A stretch of DNA of 64,000 bases from Serinus canaria (lineage: Eukaryota; Chordata; Aves; Passeriformes; Fringillidae), in the NCBI RefSeq assembly GCF_022539315.1, contig NC_066316.1, forward strand, positions 51,523,994 through 51,587,993, read 5' to 3'. How positions within the stretch are numbered: the stretch's first letter is position 1; every line of letters begins with the position of its first letter. The position numbers and the translations under genes were made by a program. The notes beneath the pieces are model-generated. The model was not told the DNA's origin. It worked only from the letters and a program-made list of their open reading frames with translations, and made no database searches. Below, in pieces: positions 51,880 to 61,496 of the stretch.

Positions 51880-52860
51880 ACATATTCTCATGGAAAAAGA
51901 TCTTGTCAAACAAATGTGATATCCTTGGAGGAGTTTTCACTTACAGGAAAGGACATAATAGAGACAGACACAATACAGGCAAAACCAAGGCATTCATCTG
52001 ACTGCTGCACAACAGTCTGATTAAAAGATTAGGTAGACACTGCATCCATGAAGCATAAGTTTAATAGATTTGAATATATACAAGCAATGATGCCAAAATG
52101 CCATTCTCGAGGGGGAATCATCATAAAACAGATTTATTTCTAGCATTTACAGTACTATAATGGACTGAAAGCTCTCATCACCACAGTTATGAGAAGCAAA
52201 TAAAAGCAATCCAATATATGCAGATGACACAGAGCTGACAAACTGGTAAATACTGGTAAGGAGAGAGTGATCAGAGAGGCTGCTCTGAAATGTTTGTCAA
52301 ATGAAATTTACTTGAGTTCAGTGTTTCAGTATAGCAAATGCAAAGTAATAGCCCTATGGGAATAATAGTATTCTGTGTGCTAAACAGCAGCATAATGCTA
52401 GAATGTAGCACAACTTCTGCAAAATTCAAACTTTAATGAGATGGCAGTAGAGTAATACATCTAATTCTAATTTTCATAAGTTTAGAAGTGTAGAACAAAT
52501 GAGACAATGCTAAGAACAGAATAAAAAAAATTAATGAGGGATTGCATCTTTAAAATTCAAAAGGATGATGAAATTATTTATTTACAAAGTATATGTTTCT
52601 TTAAAGGAAGAAACTACCAGTCATCAAACAGTTCTTTAATCTTGTGAAGAAAAGCATAACAAAACCATTAGTTGATAAAAAGAAATTCAAAGTAAAAGAT
52701 TAGGCATAACTTCCATTACAGTGATTAAGCAATGAAAATCAATTACCAAGGGTTATACTGCTGCTTCTGACTCTTGTTATGCTTAGCTAAGACTGCCTGT
52801 CCTTTAAGAAAAAAGTTCTAGCTAAATATAGTGGGGTGCATTCAGCATGGGGGTAACTTT
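51880..52860 (+). mobile_element. Ancient CR1/L3-like LINE fragment with RT remnant
   Basis: A much-diverged non-LTR retrotransposon in sense orientation, recognised by an ordered series of landmarks from the reverse transcriptase part of ORF2 and the 3' region. These are CTTGTCAAACAAATGTGATA near 51903, GGGGGAATCATCATAAAACA near 52111, ATATGCAGATGACACAGAGC at 52216-52235, GCAAATGCAAAGTAATAGCC near 52336, and AATCAATTACCAAGGGTT near 52738. The third encodes YADDT, with the catalytic YADD of the RT palm at 52217-52228. Frames are broken throughout, so no protein is made. It belongs to the older CR1/L3-like lineages seen in reptile genomes and is far older than the other CR1 copies in this window. 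The ends are approximate. Confidence 0.8.
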
Positions 52861-53674
52861 GAATGACTCAGTCTCATTCAAAAAGCAGCAGTTCAGTTGT
52901 ACCTTCTGCAATAAATTATGAGCACTTTAAGATTTTAATTAAGGTAATTCTGTGCAACACTGTTTCTGTTTTTTTTGCCTTCCAGTGTGTAATTTTACCC
53001 TTTTTGTGGTAGATCTCAGCTTTGCTTCTGTCCAGTACACATGCCATACAGCGGAGCCTTGCCTTCAATAGTATTTGATTTAGTTTAGCTTCAGTTTTAA
53101 TGCCTGGTCTGATCCTGAAGCCTCCATCAACTAATCCATTTTGTTTTCTACTGACACAAGAACTGGTCCTTGAAAACATCTGCACTGAGACAGTCGTCCT
53201 TCCCAAGACAATCTGGTAATCTTTTGTTACTCTGTGTTAAATGTTGGTGGACACTTGATAAAACTTATTTCTCCTTTTCTTATGAGTTGAATTCTTTAGT
53301 CTGACCATTATAATACTTTGTTATAAGTTCCAGCACTAGCCCATTTTAATCCATTCTAGCAGGTTAAATGTTACCTATTTACCTGCCACTGTTCTTTCTG
53401 CATGCTGCTTGTAGGTCTGGAGACCTCTCCCTCAAAAATGTGCAAGCAGGTCATGATGTTGAACTGCTTCCTTCTAAAGCCAGAGAGCGAAGAAGGTGCC
53501 AGAAGCCACTCACACACTAAATTTTCTCATTGCCCTGCAGTGTAGATTTTGTAGTCTTAAATAGATTTCTTGCCTGCTTGAACATAGGTGCAAGCAGAAT
53601 AATTTCTCATGGTTATCAAAAGATCTGAAAACAGCAAATAGCCTTCAAGTCTTTCAGGTAGCTACAAAAGTATT
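52861..53674. other. Unique sequence, no gene seen
   Basis: A minus-strand frame of 96 codons (52916-53206) starts from TTG rather than ATG. Its translation is rich in R and K, but I recognise no domain. The rest is ordinary sequence leading into the ATTTT array. Confidence 0.5.
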
Positions 53675-53832
53675 GTGTTTTGGTTTATTTTGTTTTGGTT
53701 TATTTTATTTTGTTTTGGTTTATTTTATTTTATTTTATTTTATTTTATTTATTTTATTTTATTTTATTTTATTTTATTTTATTTTATTTATTTATTTTAT
53801 TTTATTTTATTTTATTTTATTTTATTTTATTT
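53675..53832. repeat. ATTTT pentanucleotide microsatellite array
   Basis: About 158 bp. It begins with mixed TGTTTTGGTTTAT units and becomes nearly pure TTTTA repeats, broken at three points by TTTA units that shift the register. The F/Y/I/L-rich 60-codon frame is a translation of the array. It lies 45 bp before a CR1 element and is probably length-variable. Confidence 0.97.
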
Positions 53833-53877
53833 CTAAAGGTTCCCAGATGAGATAATTTCCATCCTAAAATATCTTCC

Positions 53878-54212
53878 TTGTGAGGGAAGGTGGAGCGGCA
53901 GGTACTGATTTCTTGTCTATGGTAATAGTGACAGGACACAAGGGAAGGAAATGAAGCTGTGTCAGGGGAGGTTTATGCTAGTTACAAGGCAAAGATTTGT
54001 CATCCAGAAGGTAATTTGGCACTGGAACAAGGTTCCTAGGGAAGTGGTCACAGAACCAAGCCTGATGGAGCTCAAGAAGCAATTGAACGGTGTTCTCAGG
54101 CACGTGGTGACTCTTGGGTGATTCTCAGGGCTGCCCTGTGCAGGGCCAGGGGCTGGACTTCAGTGATCCCTGTGAGTCCCTTCCAACTCAGGAGATTCTA
54201 TGATTCCATGAT
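53878..54212 (+). mobile_element. CR1 LINE 3' fragment, plus strand
   Basis: Starts near GAGGGAAGGTGGAGCGGCAG and continues through GTGTCAGGGGAGGTTTATG, GGGAAGTGGTCACAGAACCA, CAGGGCCAGGGGCTGGACTT and GTCCCTTCCAACTCAGGAGA. It ends in the tail octamers TTCTATGATTCCATGAT. This is the less diverged of the two substantial CR1 copies and resembles CR1-J-like bird subfamilies. It is 5'-truncated at about 335 bp and non-coding. Confidence 0.95.
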
Positions 54213-57200
54213 TTCAATGTGGTTGTAGCTGCTGTGAAGCACCCACTCCACAATGACAGAAGAGTCATCCAAGCTGACATCGTGCAACCAACCCAGTGGA
54301 ATTAGAAGAGGAGCAGAGAAAACATGGACATGAATCTAGGAAACCATCAATCTCTGTTGGTCTTGCACTGTGCCTTAAAAACTTCCCATTCTGAAGAGAA
54401 GGAGCTCACACATTTTAACTTTGTGCTATGGCTGAGCAACTTAGAATCTGGGGTTGATAGGGTAGTGAAGCTGGTGTCTGGGGGTCTCTGCATCTCAATG
54501 CACTGAGCAGTAGAGTAGCAACAGCTTTAGAAATTCTGGCAATTCACTATGCAGTATTAATATTTCAGTGTGCACATTTTGTAATACTGCATGTGTGGAC
54601 TGTGTGCTTCTGCTGGAATTTTGTGAAGGGTATTTGATTTCACCGCCTCACGGAAAAACAGCCATTAAATGGATATACTATAAAATACAGCAGAGAAATC
54701 TGGCTGTAGTATTTTATGCATATTCCAAAGGGTACAGTTTAACTTGTCAGATATCTTTATTTACATTAAGTTCCTTGCCTGACTTGTGAACCAAGGTGAA
54801 GGGAAAAAATGTGAAATAGAAAATATGGAAATATAAGGGGTTTTTGGACATTCAGAGGACAAAAGATTTGTATCACACGAATTGGCCTTTTAAAATTTTA
54901 TTAACCAGCTCAAATAGTAAAGGATATTTATTTAGCCTTACTTTTCATCATAAAATTACTCTTTAGCTCTACTAAAATTATTTACTTTAGTGCTTTTGCA
55001 TCAAAGCTTTTTGCTTTTCCTATATCTACATCAACCACTTCAAAATTGTCTTATTCTTTTATGAAAGCAAAATAGACGTTTTTATTTCAGTGTGGTTTTA
55101 ATTTTTTCTTTTTTTATTTAAATGTTTTCATTTATTTATATTTTAAATGAACAAATATAGACAGATTTCCTGTACTAGGTAATTCAAACTAATATTTTTA
55201 AAGCTAAATTTATATAAAACAAGAATAAAACTTAAGAAATTTCTGATTCATTAGAGTTCAATCAATTAGCTATTTATTAACCAGCAATGTTGTTACTCAA
55301 GAAAAAATAAGGCATTTATTAGAATGAACGTGCATAGAATGTGCTGAAAGCCAATGGTGTCCTCACCATATATTATTTACAATGTCATGTTTACAATGTC
55401 CTAGGTTTATTGGAGCAGTATTTTATGCAACCATTGCAATCTGCAAAGACTTCAAACATTGACTTTCTGCAATGAAATATCTCCTTCCCTTTTCTGCCAT
55501 GGTTTAGATAGATCTCCATGTACACCTGTGAACTCAGAGAATTGAAAGCTAATGTGGAAAACTGCTGCAAGGTTTGCCTCACTGTATCTTTTAAAGTTCC
55601 AAAGTCATCATCTTGACAACAAAAATTCTGGCTGTGCTTGTTTTAGTCAAAACCTAAGCAGATGTTTCTTGCTGTACCACGGCCAAGGATTATATTTTCA
55701 GTATATTCCCAGGGAGAAACTCATCAGAGGCAGTTAACAATTGTTAAGCAGAAGTGGAACTTCTTAATCAGATGTTGACCAAATAGAAAATCTATTGAGA
55801 ATGAGATGTTGGACCATGTATTTATTCGCAGTTCATTTTTGAAGTAAATTGTTACATGAATGTAAAATTTACTTAAAATCTATTTAAACTGAGATTGCTA
55901 GATGCAGAAAAATCCAGCCAGTTCAAAACCACAAAAGTTAGCTGTTTCATTAAATTTTCTGGGTCACTCTGGAAATCCTGAGCCTCACTTGTAATAAAAT
56001 GAAAAGTTCACTACCAGCAATTGTATCTGTGTGAATTAAAATATTAGAGAAAGATTGTGCAGTTGTTCTGACAAGTGCAATGAAGGCATTCTATCTGCCT
56101 AAAATCTAGACAAGTCCCTTTTATGGAAGATATTCAAAATAAAAGTGAAAGGCGTTAGTAGTTCTCATGGATTATTATGATGTGATTACTTCAGAGATTT
56201 AAATAAATGATGAAGAAAAACAACAAACAGGTTTGCTTTGCTTGGAATCACAGAGACATATGCAACAGGTTTGACTTTTCATACACCCAGTAAATGGGGA
56301 TGCTGGTGCAGATATCCACTTCAGTAACACCTAAACTATCCATGTTCTGAACATGGTATATATACATTTGTGCAGTACACGTTATTCTGTGATTATGAAT
56401 CTGCAAGCTCATAGCCTATAGCCTGAAGCATATAAATTTGCATAGTGCTGTTCTGTGCTACACAAGGAGAGGCAAACTTTATCTCCTCAGCTGGATTCTA
56501 CCTAAGAGATGTATCTCTTCATCATGATTCATTTCAAGCCATAGCCTGGTTCATAATTACCGTTCTCTCTTCCAGAAACACTTTTTTGCTTTTCCAGAAA
56601 CTTGAGCTGGTCTGCGCATTTACACATCTTATTTCTTGCTCCAGCATGAGGTATAGAACTACTTTATGACCTAAAGATGAGCCATGTACTTCTGTCCTGC
56701 AAGTTGTACAGGAAGCAAGAGAGGGGCAGGAGGTACAGAGCCATTAAAACTGTAGTCTCGGCAGTGAACCTGGAATCAAGAGTTCTCATTCTTAGACAGT
56801 TATGTGGATCCAAATAATGGAATCATATGTATGGAAAGACTGGATGGCTGGATTTCTAGTGCTGTGGAACTTCAGCTGTCTCTAAAGTCACATTCCAAGG
56901 AAAGTTTTAAATTAACTTTTGCTAGAATTAGCACAGAAATTGAATCTTACCTAACAATATCTTACAAAACTTCAAGATGATCTACGCAATCTTAATTTTT
57001 TCCTTGTGAGTATTAGGGCACAGTTTTCAATTATATTTTCTCACTTCATTTTTTTCCTTGGGAGTCTTGGCACTTTCCTTAAAAACTTTGGAATCAGTAA
57101 AAGCTTTTTTAGTATTATAAAATCTGGAAAGGAAATATGATAGAAGAAAATATGTTGGGTATGATCCTTGCCATCTACAAAAATAATTCTGAAAATTGTA

Positions 57201-58926
57201 TTCACGCAGTTAGAACAGGGTCCTGTACTATAGGCATTATTGCCATTCAGAATTAGAAATGTCAACAGAAAATTTGGGTCCTTTACAAAAGCAAAATCAA
57301 ACCAAGCAGAAATATTTTACTACCTTAAACTTAATATTAATGAAAATAAATAAATATTACTTGCATCTACTTTTAATGGAACTAAAATTTTCATTTAAAC
57401 TTCAACTTTTACTTCCATTTAAAATGGAAGCATCTTGCATCCATATATGTAAGTGAGATCTTAGTAAAGTTAACAGTTCTGCTGCTCATTGTACTAGGAT
57501 CAATTTCTCTAAAAGGCCTTTCTACCTGCAAAGACAGAATATATACAGTTGCAACTTATGGAACTAACTCAGGCATACTGAATTGGCAAAGAACTTTTGA
57601 AAGATTATCAGAAAAATTATACCACTGTCTCTAGAAAGGTGTCAGGACACAAACAGATCTGCCAGCATTAGAATCCATCTTTTAAAAGAAAATGAATCCT
57701 CAGTGGGTTCCATTGTGGAAAAAGAGAAACTTATATTCTGTATACTGAAAGGTAAAGAACAAGTTTTACAATGGTGTCTCAGCTGCTTTTAAATCCTAAA
57801 GGTTGAGAAGAATTAAACATTATATTCTTCTGTCTGAATAGCAGGGAAATGTATGACATAAAAGGCCCCTGGAGCTGAAAATGGTCCCTGAGAAAGAACA
57901 CATGGGGGAGATTTGGTAATATAGTGATAAAAGACATTGGGGGAAAATAAAAGCCTTTTTGTTGTTTCATAAAAGGAGAATGCATCTGCTTCTCTCCCAC
58001 AGTGCAAGTGAGCCTTTAACTCTGAAGAAATGTGCCAATAAATCTGCCACACCTTGGCACAGTGCTTGCTCTGGCTCTACCCTGGCTCTTCTCTGGCAGT
58101 GTTACAAAGCTGCCTTTCTTTCACCCAGAGAAATCTGTAGCAGCCCCAGTCTGTGCCAGTCTGAATCTGTGCAGGGAGGGAAAGCCAGAGCACAGCCTCT
58201 GCAGTCTCAGTGTGTTCTGCACTTGGAGATGGTTGATGGTGCAACCCTCCAGTGTTCAGCTACTTGGTAAGGTTTGCAGCAACTGGACCAAAATCCCAGC
58301 TCTGTGCCATTTCTAACTAAACCATGAGGCACTGCATTTTCTCCATTGACTCCATGTATTTCATGGCCAGAACCAAAGCCCATGTGTCCAAACAAGTGAC
58401 CTTTGGTTATGTTATCAGTTAACAGTCATTTCGCAAAAGGTTGCCATGGTTGTTTTGGTACAGAATAGAACCCCTTGATTACAGAGACGAATTGCTGCAG
58501 ATGTTAAATCCCTGTTTTTTGACAAAGCAATTCTGCTAAAAATCTGTGCAGGTGTAACCCAAAAGAAATTCGGTCTTTACAGTTTGTGATAACAGTTGTG
58601 GTACAATTAAAAACAAGTTAGTAGAAGTCGTCGGGCAGGAGTGCCATATGTGTCAGGAAAGCCAGGAGACTTGGAATAGCTCCACTTTTCTCTAGGATCT
58701 ATTTGAACTAAAATGTGCTCTTTCAATCCATTTTGCCAATCTAAGTAAGCTTACACATTAAGAAACAATGAATGTTTAAACTGTTTTCAGTACTGTTTTA
58801 GTTTGGTTTGATTTTTTTTTGTAGAAATTAGCAAGTGTTGGCCTCTTGGAAAGGAAAACAGTGGGAGAAAAAAAGTTTCTACAAATGGTACTATAATGAA
58901 AGCTGCTAATGATTGGAATCCAAGAA
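54213..58926. other. Unique sequence, no gene seen
   Basis: Largely AT-rich (54890-55340 especially), with a GC-richer pocket at about 58040-58320. Overlapping frames of 94 and 103 codons on the plus strand and 62-79 codons on the minus strand in that pocket show no domain. No transposon was recognised. Confidence 0.55.
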
Positions 58927-59710
58927 TCATCTGTATCTATGAGGATTAGAGATGGAACACAATGAACACATCAGAACTTTGCTTTTCATTCTAGAGATGG
59001 AGCAGTTAGTGCTCCTTAAAATAATAAGGAAGATGAATGGGCAGATCTCTGCAGTGAGCCTGCATGGTATGTCAGAGGTTAGCCATGTACGTTTATGGAT
59101 TTGCCAAGTTGCAAAAGTGAAAGGATAGATCGAGTCAACAGAGAGGCAAATGGATGAGATGGAGACAGAAAGTCTGGAACAGCAGCTGAAGGTCAGAAAA
59201 ATTCTAGAGGAAATGAGTCTATCTAGAGTTGTCAGGATAGAATCTCCTTCCTCAGGTGTCCTGTGTTTCATGCTGATGACCTGTCTGTAGGTCAGGATTA
59301 AAATGTTAACGCTGTGCTCATGAGGAGGTAGGTGCCAGACAGCTGTTCTGTGGCAAGCCAAGACAGGAAAAATCTCTACTGAAGTTTGTGCCAGTTGTAT
59401 GTGCTAATGTGTGAATGACTGGAGAGTCTAGACTTGAGACCAAGATGAAATATGTGCTAAGTGATAAACCTGGACTTTCCTGGGCAATTAATTGAAAAAT
59501 CTGATGGGTTTCCAACAGCTAGCTTTAATGACTATGGATTTGTTGTACATTTGTGGGAAACAACAACAACGAAAATAGAACAAGTCTCAGATAGTTCCCA
59601 GAAGCAGCTGTGGCAATGATCTTTCTGATGAATGGACTGAGTTCCATCTAAAAACATTTGAAAATTTTGCCTCTCTATCCAAAATGAAGGTGGACTTCTT
59701 TGGAAAATAA
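58927..59710 (+). pseudogene. Possible decayed coding region, family unknown
   Basis: One plus-strand phase is open from 58943 to 59287 apart from a single TAG at 59126-59128. Its translation includes leucine- and charge-rich stretches such as ILEMEQLVLLKIIRKMNGQI and, after the stop, ERQMDEMETESLEQQLKVRK, which could form a coiled coil. A second phase is open at 59461-59616 (it contains SDGFPTASFNDYGFVVHLWE). The first phase reopens at 59579-59707 (DEWTEFHLKTFENFASLSKM) and stops at TAA 59708-59710. Composition, together with few stops, suggests former protein-coding sequence with frame changes near 59290-59460 and 59579-59616. The minus strand is also open for 144 codons (58927-59361), which weakens the case because low stop density alone could explain both. 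I recognise no family. An unspliced non-coding RNA or chance remain possible. Confidence 0.3.
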
Positions 59711-61458
59711 ACACTTCCTGGTGTTATACAATGAAAACTCTTGGACTAATACACACAAATCTTCTGTTGTCTTCAGTGGCATGAAGATTGGTGGGTTTAC
59801 AAGTCTCACTATATTCTTTTATCATATTTTGCAGCATTATAATGGATAAATAGAATTGAGTGTCTTTTTTTTTTTTAAAAGCAACTTAAGAAGAATTGCA
59901 GCTGTATTTTATTGATTATTATCCCTTTTATACTCTACATGGAAAAAGTCTTGTCTTTACCTTTATGTAGTTTTCTATTATCCTCATGAAAATTTGCACT
60001 TTTTTGTGGTTAGGTTTCCTGCTGTTTGTTAGTCTTTTATACATTCAAGTTTCTTGTTTAACTGACTTTCTTCTTCTCAGGTACCAACGTAATTTCCCAA
60101 ATTCTTTCTTTAATAGAACTCCCCTATAATTATGACAGACCTAAAAATCTATTGTTCCAGTACTCACACAGTCTCCATCTCCCTAGGATAGTTCACACTG
60201 TGAACACATTTCTGTTACAAAGACCAAAATCTCCTTTGTATTCCTGGTACTTGAACCATCTGATCATTCTTCAGCACTTTCACTGTTTGTTTAGTAACAT
60301 CACTGAATCTCACCTAAATCTCTGAGCATAGTTAGCCAGGATCTAATTAAATAGGAACCTTGAAACATTTATTGTAAGAATGCTAGGGGAAAAAAAGTGA
60401 TAGTAAGGTAAAAAAGAAAATGCTAATTATACCCCTGGCCTGCACACCCCTCCCCCCCCCCAAAAAAAAAAAGTTAGTGAAGTAGAGACCAATATTCAAG
60501 GATATCATATGGCAAGTAGGAAATAAAAGAAAATGTTTTGAAAAATGAATACAAGAGTAAGAACATAAAGAGCAGGACTGAAGGTTAATACCAGCGTCAC
60601 AATCAGGCAGATTTATGTGAGGAACCATAGACCTTTTACCAGAGGAAGGACAGGAAGGAAGTATTTCTGCCAGGGACAAGAACACCTATTTCTGAAAAGC
60701 AATGAAGAATTCACTCTGTAATAAATTTCAAGACTAATTCTCTTCCAAGGCTCCTATTTAATTAGAACAAGGCTGACAATTCCCAGACAGAATTCAGAGG
60801 ATCTTCAGTGATACCATTAGATTAACCCTTCAAGAAAGTGCTGAGAGAAGTACAAATGAGAATTTTCATGCCTTCCTGACGTTAACTGGATGCCACTTGC
60901 TATTCCCAAACTACTGTGGGCCAGAGACAGCTAAACCACCATTCCCTTGTGTGTGATCTTTATAGATTATAATGCCTATTAAAATGAATCCAGTTTCTAC
61001 TGGGTGTGAATTTGCACTTTGATGAACGCATTTTTATTTTCTCTCCTTTCCATCAATCTCCTAAATATAATGTAATATCTCCCTCTTCCTCAGATAGAAG
61101 TCTCTTCAGAAGACAAATTACATTCATTTTTTACTGATTACATTTTAAAGTTCGGCACCCTAGTATGACCATTATGAATGAAATTTTATTGGCTCTTAAC
61201 TCTGCCAAAAGCAACAAGTATCAGTTCCTGTAAAGTGTGACATGAACTGTTAATTAGACTCAGATGTTCAGCTTTAGTTTCCCATTTTGAAGCTATTAGG
61301 AACACAGTAATTGTAACACAGCAGGTAAATAACAATCTGAAACTCTATTTCATAGCAATTACAAAGAAGCCAAGATAAATGTGCAAGTTACAAATGTATT
61401 TAAAAATCCTAATGTGCTTAATGACAGCTTACACTTATTACAAAACTTGACTGTTCCT
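59711..61458. other. AT-rich unique sequence, no gene seen
   Basis: Includes a C run followed at once by an A run (C at 60452-60461, A at 60462-60472). The 100-codon minus-strand frame at 60383-60685 crosses this run and is not credible. Sequence at 61150-61440 has several TAATTA/TAATTG-like cores. Confidence 0.55.
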
Positions 61459-61496
61459 AATAGTCAAACATTTATACAATAGTCAAACATTTGTGC
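61459..61496. repeat. 19-bp tandem duplication
   Basis: Two adjacent copies of AATAGTCAAACATTTATAC, the second ending in GTGC in place of ATAC. A similar small duplication, TAAATTCAG twice, lies near 61805-61823. Confidence 0.9.

Noticed and set aside
53673..53855. 60-codon F/Y/L-rich frame
   Set aside because: Translation of the ATTTT array.
56244..56270. GGAATCACAGAGACATA resembling the start of a minus-strand CR1
   Set aside because: The following sequence does not continue as CR1.
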